DNA from: Histoplasma ohiense
Taxonomy: Eukaryota > Ascomycota > Eurotiomycetes > Onygenales > Ajellomycetaceae
NCBI GenBank assembly: GCA_017607445.1
Contig: JAEVHH010000004.1
Coordinates: 3,472,001-3,536,000 of the forward strand
Length of the DNA stretch: 64,000 nt
Direction of reading: 5' to 3'
This document shows, piece after piece, positions 10,932 through 24,109 of this stretch; position 1 is the first letter of the stretch; the number at the start of each line of letters is the position of its first letter. The translations under genes and the position numbers were made by a program. Under the pieces are notes generated by a model. The model worked only from the letters and a program-made list of their open reading frames with translations, searched no databases and was not told the DNA's origin.

Positions 10932-11465
10932 TGTAACAGATGTACTTCGATTAACGATTTGATACTATTCTAATTACAGATTACAAATTGATTAAGAAAA
11001 GAAAGAGAAAAGAAATCAGAAGAAAAGGTTGTACAAAGAGAGTTCTTATAGAGGAAAGTTCAGAGCAGAAGAATATCAGAAGCTGCTCCACAGTGGAGCA
11101 TAGAGTGAAAGAACATTAAGAGGTACATGTAAGAATTGTTAGAAGCTATGTAAGTGTGAAATGTGAGGTGAGGGAATCATTGAGAGCTATACAGAAGAAT
11201 TGTTAGAGACTATGTAAGTATGAAACACAGAGTGAGAGAATGTAAGAAGCTACACAGAAGAATTGTTAAAGACTATACAAGTGCAGAGCATGAAATGAAA
11301 GAATGTTAAGAGCTACATAAAAGAATCATTAGAAACTACATAAATGTGGAGCACAGAGTGGAAGAACATTGAGGATTATGCAAGATCACAGTGATCAGAA
11401 ACAAGTGAATGCAGAAGAAGAGTTGATTGCATAAGTTAATTACTAATGAATGCTAACTCATCACA
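10932..11465 (-). repeat. A5 3' LTR
   Basis: 534 bp, identical in length to the 5' LTR. Contains the 15-bp inverted repeat GCTCCAC-A-GTGGAGC and ~63-bp tandem units built on a 'gaattgttagagactac' core. Confidence 0.85.
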
Positions 11466-14400
11466 TTATCCCTCTCTACTGAGGTGAGTGAGAACTTGTA
11501 GATGTTGAGGGTGGTGGTGTCCTTCAAGATGAATGTGGGTTCTCAGATTGGATGATTGTATTCTATTCATTTGATGAGGTATTCACAGTGGTGGTGGTTG
11601 ATTCTATTGTCAAGAATTGCTTTGATTTCCCACTTGAGTTTATTATCTTCTTCTATGATGATGAGTGACTGTCAATTGAAGATTCTCTGGAAGGGGAATG
11701 GATCCTCAGCTGTGAGTTGAAGTAGGTTTGTATGAAAGATGTTGTGAATGCTAGATGAAGTGTTGAGTTGATAATTGTGTGTGTCTAGCACTTTCTTCAC
11801 TGTATACTTGATGTGATGATAATTTAGTGTACACAAGAGATGATCTGTTCTTATGTTCTTAAGATCTAGTCAGACTTTGTCTTCTATATAATATCAGATT
11901 GCAGAACTTCTTCTGATATTTATTTGATCTTTGTAATCTTACTGAGTACTGATCATTGAAGCTTCTGCTCATTTGTAAACTTTCTTCAGCTTACTCACAA
12001 TATTCTCTATCATCTGTATGAGACTGCAGATGTATGTGGTTTCTCAGAGAGTCTTGAGAAAGTTCAAAATCTCTAAATTGTATCTGTGTAGAAGAAAGAA
12101 TGAGCTTACATCTGTTGTAGCAGAATCTCAACTGTTAATCATAATCTCAGTGTATGACAGCAGATTGCTTCAGTTGTCTTGTGTGTAATTGCAGAACTTA
12201 CAGAGAATGTTTTTTATCATTTATATCATTCTCTCAGTAGCTTTATCAGTCTCTGAATGATACACTGTTGATAACTTTTGTTTAATTCTTAATAATTGAC
12301 ATACACAGACTCAGAGTGTGCTGATGAATTGACTGTCTCTATCTAATATAATGAATGAAGACAGACTGTGTATATAATAGAATGAGCTTCTGATGAAGAC
12401 ATCTGCAACTACTTCAGTGTTCATCTTGTCACAGAACTGTAGTATTACATCCTTGCTGAATCAGTTGACAATGACTAGAATGTTCATAGAACCTCTGCTT
12501 TTGAGTAAGAAAACTGCAAAATTGATAACTATATTGCATCAAGTTCAGTTGAAGACAGATAGAGGCTTCAGCATCTCTTTTCAGTGTTCATATTATACTG
12601 TCACTGAGCTGCAGTGATCACAGTTGTGTATAAACTGATGTATATCTTTCAACATATCTGATCAGTAGAATTCTCAAGCAACAATGTTGTACATGATTTC
12701 ATGTTCTGAGTGTCTGATTATTGATAAGTTATGAATTTCTTGCATGATCTGTGTTTGTAGAGGTTCTGAATCAGAGATTCATCATCTATCTTGAAAGTGT
12801 AAGCAGTTGTTATTGTTGATTGAATATGCTGAGATATCTATTCTTGAGTATACATCTGTGGGAAATTGAGGTGTTTTGCTTTGTATAACTTTGATGACTT
12901 GTTGTCAAAATTCATCTGTCTCTGCTGCTAGTCTCCATTGTTCTTCAAGTGAGAATTCTTGAGCTTGGAACTGATTGATATGTATGCAGAGTTCATCTGA
13001 TTGTGTAGAACTTTCTATGATTGCAGAGTTGATTAACTGATGCTCTCAGTGTTTCCATCTGTCATTCAAGTCATCAGATGATATATTTTGTTCTCAGTGG
13101 AACAGAGCATCTGCAAGAGTGTTCTCTACTTCAGATTGATAATGAATTGTGAATGAAAAATGACTAAGAAACAATGACCAACATATATGCCTTTCAGTGA
13201 GCTTATGAGTGATTGTGAAGTACTCTAGATTCTTATGATTGATAACAATCTCAAATCTCTCAACACTCATGAGTTCAGATTCTTATTCTTTGAGACATTG
13301 TATGATTACTAGAAGCTTCTTGTTGTAGATCTTGTAGTTGCATTCAGTGGGTGACATCTTTTTTGAAATGAAGACACAAGGTTGTAGAACATTTTTGTTG
13401 TCATATTACATCAGTGTCTCATCTACTATATAATCTGAGGTGTCTGTTTTGAGAATTGTATGCTTATCTGAATCAAATGATTGCAGCATTGAAGCATTTG
13501 TAAACATACACTTCAGCTTTTTGAATACTGCATTCACTTCATCAGTTCATTGAAATATGATGTCTTTCTGAATCAGATCTGTTAGTGATCATATGATATC
13601 AGAGAAGTTCTTGATAAATCTTTGATAGAAGTTGACAAACTCTAGAAAGCTTCTAGTCTCTTTTACTGAGACTGATACCTCTCAGTTGAGAATTGCTTCC
13701 ACCTTCTTAGAATTCATATGTACATCTTTTTCAGCTTCAATGATGAATTCTAGATAGGTTGTAGACTTGATCTCAAAGTCACATTTGTCAATGTCCACTT
13801 GCAGTTCAGCTTTTTGTAGATGGTCAAGAACTTGTTGTATGTGTTTATAATGCTTAGTGAATGATTCATTGATGAAGATCAAGATATTGTTCATGTACAC
13901 TGAGATGATCTCATTGAGCAGATCTTGTAGAGCTCAGTTAATGTATTTCTGAAATGTACTTGAAATGTTCATCAATTCAAAGAGAGTCACTGTTCATTTA
14001 TATAATCTGTAATGTGTATGAAAGACAGTTAGTCATTCATCATCTTCATTAATTCTTATCTTGTAGAAGGCTGTAGAGATGTCAAGTTTTGTAAATCATT
14101 TTGCTTTTTCTATCTGTTTGAGTGTTTCATTGATGAGTGGAAGAGGGTATCAGTTCTTCTGCATAATCTTATTGAGTTCTTGATAGTTGATGCAGAATCA
14201 TAAGCCATCTTCTGATTTCTTTGCAAACAGTATAGATACTGCAGTGAGTGAGTTGTTAATATGAATGAAGTCTTTGTCTAGTAATCTGTTGAGTGTTTTT
14301 TGTAGAATAAGAAGCTTGTTGTGTGATATGCTGTGGAGAGAATCTCAGAGCAGTTGTGGATTCTTACTGTCTTTCTTAATGAGCTTGATTGTATGATCTA

Positions 14401-16170
14401 TACTGAGTTCTCAGTGAGAGGGAAGCTTTTCAGCTTCTTTCTTATCAAATATGTCTGTGAAGTCTTTGTATGATTTGAGTAGTTTCTTGCATGATTTCTT
14501 AAAGTCTTTAGATTCTAACTTTTCTAATACTTTCTTGATATCTGTCATGCTAGCAGCAAACACTTGGATGTTCTTCTTCTCATATGCTTGATGAGTTAGT
14601 AGTTTGTATGCTTCCACTGATATCTGGGTGAGATCAGCAGTTCTATCAACATTCTTTTTGTAAACACAGTCATCTTCTGAAAAAATAAGACAGTGATTGT
14701 GTATGTTCAACAAGGTTTCAAATTCTGTGAGTCATGATAGACTGAGTATTAGATTGTACTCAAGGTCTTGTATTTTGTATGTGTATACATTCTTTTTCTT
14801 GTGTCCTTCTACATCAACATTAAATCTTATCATATTGTAGAAGGTGGATTCTCTGAGGCTGTCAAATTCACTGAGCTTACATGATTTGAAAAAGAGGATA
14901 CACTGAAGCTTATACTTCTCAACCAGCTGAGTGTCTATAAGAGTGTAGTGAAGAAAACCACTGTCTATCATTGCTTGTATATTGACTAAGCTATTTACAA
15001 TGACAGAGATCATGATTGTGTCTGCTTGCATCTTCTGCTCAAATCTTCAGCTAGCTTTCTGCTTCTTGAGCTCTCATCTGTGTTTTAGAGCAAAAGCTTG
15101 TCTTTTCTCTGTTCTTGTCTATCCACAGGTGACACAGCATTCACATGCATGAGAGGTTTACTCAGAGCAATTGCATTCAGACATTGATTTGCAAAGTGCT
15201 CTGATTTGTTGCAGTGTATGCAGACTTTTCTGATGATTCAGTCAGTGACATTCTTTTCTGAGATGTTAGAGATTCTCAGATGGCTTGCATTCATGTGTGA
15301 AACTCAGTTCATTGATTCTGATTCAGAGACAGAGAGTGCTGCAGAGTGGTTTGAGATGTATGCATTTGTTCAACAGAATTCTCTGTGATTTTGAAGTGTG
15401 CAGAACTGAGACAGATTGTTGTTCAATAGATGAAGATCAGTGTAGAATTTGCTGTATATTGAGAGCTTCAGATGCTCTATACTTCAATTATGCAACTGAA
15501 AGTTCAAGTTCTTGAACAATATATTGATTTTGATAGTGTTGTCTCAGTCTTGCCCATCTGCTTCTAGGAGCTTGCAATTGAATTCAGAAAAATAAGTTGT
15601 CAACATGATATTCATCTGATGAGTCTGATTAAGCCAGTTCAATGTCTTGGCTTGAAGTGTAGAATTGAGAAAGAGGGAGTTGAGTTATTGAAAGACTAGC
15701 TCTGATATACACTGATCATTCTGACAATGACTCATTCAGAGTTGAAATTTCACTAATGTGTTGTCATTCAATCTGCTATGAATATATCACACTTGATTGA
15801 ATAGTGAGTCTATTGCTTGTCTGTTGATGTTCAATTTGATGTTCATTTTTGACTTTCATGTGAGGTAGAGTGCTAGGTCTCTCTTGTATTTGTTGAGGAT
15901 TGAGAGCTTCTCTCTTGAGAGCTTTTTGTGAAATGTGGGTGTAGAAGGAATGATGAATGCAGAAATGCTCATTTCAGCAAATTATCATTGCAATTCAGTC
16001 ATCTGTAGCATCTGCTGCTGAAGAATGCTTTGTAGATCTAAGTTATTATCCACCACATTCAGATGCAGTGGGTGTTTGTAGAATTGTTTGTAGTTTATTT
16101 CAATATCTAAGAACATGTAATAATAAAAAAAAGAAAAGGAATACTTGTAGACACTTGATTCTCTCACAGA
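11466..16170 (-). pseudogene. A5 gag-pol remnant
   Basis: Minus-strand open pieces in the order of a chromovirus: gag N terminus (~16.17-15.98 kb, HPLHLN..LQQQMLQMTELQ), protease 15031-14732 with MIDSGF (catalytic Asp retained) and reverse transcriptase from 14.4 to 13.6 kb, where the YxDD box reads YMNN. RNase H, integrase and chromodomain follow to 11.5 kb. Many in-frame stops; no function is expected. Confidence 0.75.
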
Positions 16171-16474
16171 CACTATTCACAGTGTTGTGATGCTAAGCTT
16201 GATCAAGCTTCTTCATGAACACTATTCACAGTGTTACAGTTTATAGACACTCAGATCTCATAGAATATGATCAATTATATTTTGAATGCTTAGACACAAC
16301 AGTCTATATAACTAACAATAAGAGCACTCAGATCCACAAGAGATCTCTTGTAACAACTAGACACTCAGATCTGTAAATGATGCACTCAGATGTAAGAACT
16401 GATAACAATGCACTCAGATATAAGAACTAATAACAAGACACTCAGATCTTAAATGCAGAAGAATCAATTTGTAA

Positions 16475-17008
16475 TGTAATGAGTGTACTTCAATTAATGA
16501 TTTGATACTATCCTAATTACAGATTATGAATTGATTAAGAAAAGAAAGAGAAAAGAAATCAGAAGAAAAGATTGTATGAAGAAGATTCTTATAGAAGAAA
16601 GTTCAGAGTGAAAGAATATCAGAAGCTGCTTCACAGTGGAGTGTGGAGTGAAAGAACATTAAGAGATACACATAAGAATTGTTAGAAGCTATATGAGTGT
16701 GAAATGTGAGATGAGAGAATCATTGAGAACTACATGAAAGAATTGTTAGAGACTATATGAGTGTGGAACACAGAGTGAGAGAACATAAGAAGCTACACAG
16801 AAGAATTATTAGAGACTACATGAGTGCAGAACATGGAGTGAAAGAATGTTAAGAGCTATACAGAAGAATTGTTAGAAACTATATGAGCACAGAGCACAGA
16901 GTGAAAGAACATCAAGAGTTATATGAGATCACAGCAACCAGAAACAAGCAGATGCAGAAGAGGAGTTGATTGTGTAAGTTAATTACTAACAGATGCTAAC
17001 CCGTCACA
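16475..17008 (-). repeat. A5 5' LTR
   Basis: 534 bp, from tgtaatgagtg to ccgtcaca, directly followed by the target duplication ctcaa. Confidence 0.85.
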
Positions 17009-17013
17009 CTCAA

Positions 17014-19470
17014 TAAGTTTATAAATGATTGTGAAATATTTCAGATTCTTATGATCAGTAATAATCTCAAATCTCTCAACACTCATGAGTTCAGACTCTC
17101 ATTCTTTGAAATATTGTATAATTGCTAGAAGCTTCTTGTTGTAGATCTTATAGTTGCATTCAGTGAGTGACATTTTCTTTGAAATGAAGACATAAGATTA
17201 TAGAACATCTTTGTTATTGTATTGCATTAGTGTCTCATCTACTACATAATCTGAGGTGTCTGTTTCAAGAATCATATACTTATCTGAATCAAATGATTGC
17301 AGCATTGAAGTGCTTGTGAACATACACTTCAGCTTTTTGAATGCTGCATCTGCTTTGTCAGTTCATTGAAATACAGCATCTTTTCAGATCAGATCTGTCA
17401 GTGATTGTACAATATCAGAGAAGTTTTTAATGAATCTTCAATAGAAGTTGATGAATTTTAGAAAGCTTCTAGTCTCTTTTATCAAGACTGATGTCTCTCA
17501 GTTGAGAATTGCTTCCATTTTCTTAGAATCCATGCATACACCCTTTTCAGTTTCAATGATGAATTCTAGATAGATTGTAGACTTGATCTCAAAGTTATAT
17601 TTGTCAATATCTACTTGCAGTTCAGCTTTTTATAGACAGTCAAGTACTTGTTGTATGTGTTTACAGTGCTCAATGAGTGATTCATCAGTGAAGATCAAGA
17701 TATTGTCTATGTACACTGAGGCAATCTCATTGAGCAGATCTCATAGAGCTCAGTTAATGTATTTCTGAAATATACTCAGAGCATTCACTAATTCAAAAAG
17801 GGTCACTGTTCATTCATATAATTCATAATGTGTACAAAAGACAGTTAGCCATTCATCATCTTCATTAATTCTTATCTTGTAGAAGGCTGCAGAGATGTCA
17901 AGTTTTGTAAATCATTTTGCTTTTTCTATTTATTTGAGTGTTTCATTGATGAATGGAAGAGAGTATTGATTCTTTCATGTAATCTTATTGAGTTCTTGAT
18001 AGTCAATGCAGAATTGTAAGTCTTCTTCTGATTTCTTTGCAAACAGTACAGATGCTGCAGTGAGTGAGTTGCTAATATAAATGAAGTCTTTGTCTAGTAA
18101 TCTGTTGAGTGTTTTTTGTAGAATGAGAAGTTTGTTGTGTGATATGCTGTAGAGAGAATCTCAGAGTGGTTGTGAGTTTTTACTATCTTTCTTAATGAGT
18201 TTGATTGTATGATCTATACTGTGTTTTTGATGAGAGGGAAGCTTTTCAGCTTTCTTTTCATTGAATATGTTTGCAAAGTTCTTGTACAATTCAGATAGTT
18301 CTTTGTGTGATTTCTTGAAATTCTTGAGTTCTAGCTTTTCTAATACTTTCTTGATATCTGTTATGCTAGTGGTGAACACTTGAATGTTCTTCTTTTTGTA
18401 TGCTTGATGAGTTAGTAGCTTGAATGCTTCTGCTGATATCTGGGTGAGATCAGTGGTTCTGTCAATATTCTTTTCATAAATGCAGTCATCTTCTGAGAAG
18501 ATTAGACAACAGTTGCATGCATCTATCAGAGTTTCAAATTCTGTAAGCTATGACAGACTGAGCATTAAGTTGTACTCAAGATCTTACACTTCATATATGT
18601 AAACATTTCTTTTTTCATATTCTTCTACATTGATGTTGAACTTTATCATATTGTAGAAGATGGATCCTCTGGGGCCATCAAATCCACTGAGCTTACACAG
18701 TTCAGAAAAGGGGATACACTGAAGCTTACACTTTTCAATCAACTGAGTGTTTATAAAAGTGTAGTGAAGGAAACCACTGTCTATCATTGCTTGTATGTTG
18801 ACTAGACTATTTACAATGATGAAGATCATGATCATATCTGCTTGTATTTTCTGTTCAAACCTTCAGCTCACTTCTTACTTCTTAAGCTTTCATCTGTATT
18901 TTAGAGTGAGAGCTCTTCATTTCTCTGTTCTTATTCATTCATAGATGTAGTTGTGTTCACACATGGTGTAGAAGCTGAGACCACTGTGTTGGTGCACTGA
19001 TTTGCAAAATATCTTGATCTATTGCAATGAATGCAAATTTCTTGAGTGATTTGATCAGTAACTTCTTGTTCAGAGAGATCAGATATTCTTGACTGTCTCA
19101 TATTCATATAAGAGATTCAATTCATGATGTCTGTGAAGATGATTGATGTAGTTGAAGCAGTGATAGATGTAAAGTTCTGTCTGTGATTGTTACAGCTTTC
19201 TTGTACAGTGTTGAAATGTGTGAGATTGTTGTTGAGTTGATGCAAGTGGGTGCAGTAGTTGTGATAATGTGAGGATATAAGATGTGAGATGCAGAGCTTA
19301 AGCAGTTTGAAGCTGATGTGCTGATTCAGAAGATTAATTTTCACAGCATTGTCTCAGTTCTGTTCTTCTGCTTCATGAATCTTGCTATTGAAATCAGGCA
19401 GATAGTTTGCTAGAGAAGTATTCCACTGATGATTTCTGTTTAGCTACTGCATCACACACACTTGCAGTGT
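17014..19470 (-). pseudogene. A4 pol/gag middle part: RT, protease and gag remnants
   Basis: Parallels 13.2-15.7 kb of A5: reverse transcriptase near 17.6-18.0 kb, the protease-RT linker open at 18379-18161 (KVLEKLELKNFKKSHKELSE), protease at 18835-18584 with MIDSGF, and gag at 19344-19117. It is cut at 19463-19470 by the hAT-like element. Confidence 0.7.
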
Positions 19471-19638
19471 TAGACTGGCTGTGTGACCATGCATGGGACT
19501 GGGACTAAATATTTCTCCAGTCCCATTATCAAATTTCTTAGTCCTGGTCCCATATAGTGTTTATTAAATTAGTCACTTTACACTGTTTATATTATAAATC
19601 TAGTCCCAGGTCATGTTCTTCTTATAAATTACTGATTC

Positions 19639-19685
19639 TGGTTCCATTTGGTCCCATTTTGTTAAAATGGGACCAAATGGGACCA
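19639..19685. repeat. 22-bp arm hairpin inside the hAT-like element
   Basis: Arms 19639-19660 and 19664-19685 are reverse complements with one mismatch and a 3-nt loop. Each arm holds repeats of the motif GGTCCCATTT. Possible transposase-binding or fold-back structure. Confidence 0.75.
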
Positions 19686-19794
19686 TGATTTACCCTATAT
19701 AGATGATATAATGCTATGAGCGTTACCAAAAATCATTATCTATCAAAAGAAGTTTAGTGTATTTATGCTCTAGTTCTATTTTGAACTAGTAATG

Positions 19795-20030
19795 ATAGTG
19801 ATAGATAGATTCACTGCAGTAGATAGATTGGCAGCGATAGATTGGCAGCGATAGATTGGCAGCGATAGATAGATTGGCAGTGGTAGATTGGTTGGCAGCA
19901 ATAGATAGATTCGCCGCGGTAGATAGATTGGCAGCGATAGATTAGCAGTGATAGATAGCTTAGCAGCGAGGGATAGCTTAGCAGTGAGGGATAGCTTGCA
20001 GCAATAGATTGGTTGACAGCACTAGATAGA
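19795..20030. repeat. Minisatellite (~14-bp unit, gatagattggcagc) in the hAT-like element
   Basis: Tandem variants of agattggcagcgat run through this stretch, degrading to agcttagcagcgaggg forms at the right. Several units keep CpG. Confidence 0.75.
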
Positions 20031-20503
20031 TATCTCCACCAATCATATCATCAGATTGATATCTAAGATATGTATTATATAATCATCAGAACGGGACCAA
20101 ACCTCAGTCAAAATCATAGTCAGTCCCAGATCATGTTCTTATTTTTGATAGTCAGTCACTTTACATGAAATATCAAGATTTATTAGTCCCATTTCACTCA
20201 TGTTCTAATAATTCTAGTCACTTTACACTTCCATTCTGATCCTGGTCCCACTGAAAATCACGCCAAGAAATGGACTGAGACCAAACCAAACCAAACCAAA
20301 CATGAAATTCATGGTCCCACCGGCCAGCCTATGCAGTGTAGAGTTCAAGAATAGAACATTCAGTTGGTGAAAGACTTCTTCAGAAGTACACATTTCATAC
20401 ACATATGACTCAATTCAGGGTTGAAATTTTGCTAGAGTGTCTTCTTCTAGCTGACTATGAACATAGCAGGCTTGTGAGAGCAGAGAGTCTATCACAGACT
20501 CAT

Positions 20504-20774
20504 TGTAATAGGCGCAACAGAGATATCTATATTAGAAAATAGCTATATGGCGATAGAAGAACATAGAACACGCCAGAATTAATGAGAAGAAACATAGTGC
20601 ACAGCATTATAGATGGCTGTAGCATGTGATGGTTGTCTATATAATGCTCACTGATATTCATAGATATTAGAAGATCAGCAATTAGCTTTGAATAATAGAG
20701 ATTGCTATCTTCTTAACATTCTACATGCATACTTCACACTACTTTCATAATTATATCTACAACCATCTCTTACA
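20504..20774 (+). repeat. B1 5' LTR
   Basis: 271 bp, TGTAATAGGCGC to CTCTTACA. The first ~80 bp keep CpG (ggcgcaac, tggcgatag, acacgcc) that the 3' LTR has lost. Confidence 0.85.
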
Positions 20775-20880
20775 ATTCTAATCACTCATAACTTTATTTG
20801 AGTGGTCTGTTGTTACACACATCTACAATAAAGCACACAACATTAGTTAAAACACATAACATTAGTTAAAACACACAAAA

Positions 20881-22084
20881 TGATCTCAATACATGCAAGA
20901 TTCTTTGAAAATCAATCTGAATCCTCTACTGTCTCTGATGATCACAATGTGTGTTTGCAACAATTGAATGATCAAATTCATGAACAAGAGCAGCAATTAG
21001 CTATTCTGCATATGCAACAGTGACTCAATGAGTTGAAAGTGCAGATTTGTGGAGATACTCTCATCAAGTCTCAGTTAACTCAGAATATCATCATAGAACC
21101 ACTGCAAAATCAATCTGTGAACAATATAAATGATGATAATGAAACACCACTGAGGTTGAAGATTAAGGACTATTATCAAGAAAAAAATATGTTAGAATTC
21201 AAGAACTATAAAGATTGCATGTTGACTCTCTTTACACATCATCACTGATATTATTGAAAGAAAGAATACAAGATAAATGATGTTAAACTCTATCTTGACA
21301 CCCACATTAAGCAGAAATGATTGAATTTTGTATCATTGTATGAGAGACATGAAGAAGCAACACTGTTGACTTTTGACAATATATTATCACATCTAGAAAT
21401 GCAAATTAATGATCCACAGAATCAGTGCTGATTGACAAGTCAAAAGTTTCAAGATATAAAGCAACAAAAATAACAATCAATACACAATTTCTCTAAATAT
21501 CTCAAAGACTGAGAATACTACTTACCCTCATATAGCAAAGAACAAAGAATGAATAACTTGTGTAGTAAGATATTGAAAATATTACACACAGAATTCAATC
21601 ATTGAAATCAAAAGTTTCAGAACTATGAAGAGTTGCTTCAAACTCTACAAACTCTCAAGAAAAATATGTCAGAGTGACAGTGTGCTATCCACAAAGAAAG
21701 ACCTGCAATATTCATAGAAAATCAGCATCATTCTGATAAATCTAGCAACTGTTGAAACAAGAGGAAACAAGAGAAACAAACAGATTCAACTGAACAAATT
21801 AAGAAAGATAAATATAACTGAATGAAGAAGTGTTCTCACTGTCATAAGAAGAGTTATATCACAAATGATTGTTGAATATTACATCTCAAAAAGTGCAACC
21901 AAGTTCAATAAGCAAAAAATCAACAATTTCAATTGTAGAAGCAGCTGCTGCATTGGAAATACAAACAACTAGACTGCAAGATAAACAATTATTGACAATG
22001 AATATATGAATGCTGATAGAAGCAGAATGGTTGATGATATGAATACTAGTGAATTCTGATACAGATGCAAACTTTGTATCTTAC
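20881..22084 (+). pseudogene. B1 gag and start of protease
   Basis: Open from MISIHARFFENQSESSTVS with a glutamine-rich helix; broken by TGA/TAA codons. A gag CCHC-like knuckle is visible as CSHCHKKSYITNDC at ~21835-21876, with the His position changed to Tyr. The protease frame starts near 22.0 kb (NSDTDANFVS) and is cut at cttac 22080-22084 by element C. Confidence 0.7.
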
Positions 22085-22466
22085 TGTAAGCAGCGGTATG
22101 AGAATCAGCTGCTTATATCACAAGAAATTCTTAAAACTCTGCAAGGATTAAGTTGTAGAAGATAATATGGTAATATATCAGAGAGAATTCAGATTAATAT
22201 CAATATTGTAGAATGTAGAAGTCAAATTAAAACAGAATGATTCATTGATCTCTAGAAGATTGAGCCAGCTGCTATCTATATACACAGTATTGTAAACAGA
22301 TCAAACTTGCTATGATGTAGATGGCATAGTATGATGTAAGTGACAAGATAATGTCTTGATTTCAAATCTGATATGATGTTGGTGGTGCTATGTTCAGTGA
22401 TGTCATATCTTTAGAGCAATCATCAATTTCAGCCTAGCACTGATAACTTAGTGTGGGTTTCTTACA
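22085..22466 (-). repeat. C 3' LTR
   Basis: 382 bp, TGTAAGCAGCGG..GGTTTCTTACA as read on the plus strand; same length as the partner LTR. Confidence 0.85.
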
Positions 22467-22998
22467 ACTGCCCTCTCTGAAAGAGCCACTGTCCCAGCGG
22501 GCCAAAAAATTGTAGGGTAATTGTAGATAATTTGTGGTAACAAGCAACAGTGAACCTTTGTTGTTTCACTGATAACACAAAACTCATAGAAGTAAATAGA
22601 ATCATAACTGACAACACAGAAGTAAATAGAACCATAGAATATGTAATTTCACAAAGAATATAGAGGACTAGAACCTCTGAGCAAATCTTGATTCTGATAA
22701 GCTATTGAGAGATTCCTTCCCCCACCCCTGCTATTGATATTTTGAAGAAAGAATGTAAGTAATCACTAGAGGACTGATGGGTTATTGATATAGAAATGTT
22801 TATTAACAGTAAAAGTAGTTTTTTAATGATATTTTCCAGAGAAATTCTCAGTCAGTAAGTATTGTGTTGCTTTGTCTCTATTTTCAGTAAGAGGTTGCTA
22901 ACTTACTTCGAATAGAATCAGATATTATATCATTCATTTCAGTCAATCAGCAAATTCAGAATTTTGTCACTGAGGAGAACATCACAGCTGATTCTGCA
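22467..22998. other. Region between C 3' LTR and accessory gene
   Basis: About 530 bp without pol sequence. It should hold the promoter and 5' exon(s) of the antisense accessory gene. A candidate upstream intron GTAAGTATTG..TTTTCAG lies at ~22856-22890, and the downstream frame is open from ~22904. A direct repeat containing 'agaagtaaatagaa' occurs at ~22577 and ~22619. Confidence 0.4.
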
Positions 22999-23731
22999 AT
23001 GGAAAAAATTCTCACAGAGGATGTATTCATGGAACTGTGTGAAGAAATCAATGAGCAACTGAAAGAGAAGTGATATGCTCATGGCCTGAAGCTAGAGAGC
23101 TGTGTTCACTGTCTCAAAGCAATAGAAGATGTGCCCCTCTGTGTGTGAGAGATTGTATTTAAAAACTGCAAGAGATGTCACAACAATAGATCTCATTGTG
23201 ACTCTGTAAGTTTATCAAAGTAATATCAAAGGTTTGATAATAAGATTAACACTGGAGTAGGTTCCTGCGCGTTTCAAAGATCAGGCTATGGCATTAGAGG
23301 TGTTATTTCAGAAGGGCCTGGGAAAATACTTCAAATTGCTAGTGATGTGGAAGCAATTTGTGAAGGAACTCAGTGCATATTACTTGTTTGAATGTAATAA
23401 GGTTGACAGAGACATTCCCAGTGCTTCACAGTGCTGAAAGGCCTGTGTTGCTGCTGGCAGAATCTCTATCAAGGGAAAATCTGTTGCTGTGCTGATCTCT
23501 GTTGCTCTCTCTACTTTCTCTGCTGCTGCTTCTGTGGCTGTACTGAACCCATTCTCTGCCCCCGAAGTTCTTGCAATTCTGCAGTGGATTGAAACCGCTC
23601 AGAAGGAAATGAATGAAAAAATGGAAAAAATAGTTATGCAGATGGGGGAGATGGCCCAGAATATTGAATGCTTGAAGATGATGTTTTATACAGTATGTAT
23701 AACCAAAGGAATTTCACTAGATAATCACTAA
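22904..23731 (+). pseudogene. Antisense accessory gene of element C (six-Cys protein), two visible exons
   Basis: Exon ~22904-23215, intron 23216-23260 (45 nt, GTAAGT..GTAG, branch-like attaac), exon 23261-23731. First in-frame ATG is 22999. The first exon ends with C-x2-C-x9-C-x8-C-x2-C-x6-C (CVHCLK.., CKRCHNNRSHC) two codons before the phase-0 intron. The second exon encodes a helical protein, open after the last stop from ~23438, with an Ala/Val-rich segment (VLNPFSAPEVLAILQW) and a Met/Lys/Glu helix. Three TGA codons (23071, 23146, 23435) interrupt it, each explicable as a former CGA or TGG. The cysteine spacing resembles the short fungal domain DUF3716 as I recall it. It faces pol 3' end to 3' end. 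Role unknown; a nucleic-acid-binding protein is possible. Confidence 0.65.
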
Positions 23732-24109
23732 CAGATTGTAGTTGGTAGGAAGGATTGGGAAAATTGAAAGAGAATTTGATATCATAGAAGAAGAATAAAT
23801 TATAGATGGTGTTCTGAAGAGTTCTTTGGATGTTTTTTTTTTTTAAATAGTTTTTTTCATCAAGAGTATAATGCTCAGAATAATATCTTGGTTCTTTGCT
23901 TTTTCCTTCTGATCAGGGTTTGAAATTGTAATGTAGCCTCATTAAACTCCTAAAACCTTGCAGGATAAAAAGAAGAAGAGTGCCACTAAGCTTCAAGAAT
24001 CTTTCACAGTTCAAAACAGAAGTGTAGATAAGTAGAAACTTCAAAATCTTTATAGAAAAAAAATAGAAGAACTACTAATATTGTGTTCTGGAATACTTCT
24101 TCTTAACAA

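Larger units (their letters stand above)
10932..17008 (-). mobile_element. A5: complete family A Ty3/gypsy element, inserted in A4
   Basis: Two 534-bp LTRs (10932-11465 and 16475-17008) bracket a 5,009-bp interior; both flanks carry the target duplication ctcaa (10927-10931, 17009-17013). Joining the flanks restores A4. Orientation is minus: gag near 16.1 kb, pol to 11.5 kb. The leader contains the palindrome AAGCTTGATCAAGCTT at 16195-16210. Confidence 0.88.
19471..20331. mobile_element. Non-autonomous hAT-like DNA transposon (861 bp)
   Basis: Ends are TAGACTGGCTGTGTGACCATG and, reversed, TAGGCTGGCCGGTGGGACCATG, an imperfect terminal inverted repeat starting TAGRCTGGC. An 8-bp target duplication, tgcagtgt, flanks it (19463-19470 and 20332-20339), and joining the flanks restores the gag sequence seen in A5. 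An 8-bp duplication and a TAG-type end are hAT features. There is no transposase. The interior has many GGGACC/GGTCCC motifs, a hairpin and a minisatellite. It keeps several CpGs, so it is younger than A4. Confidence 0.82.
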
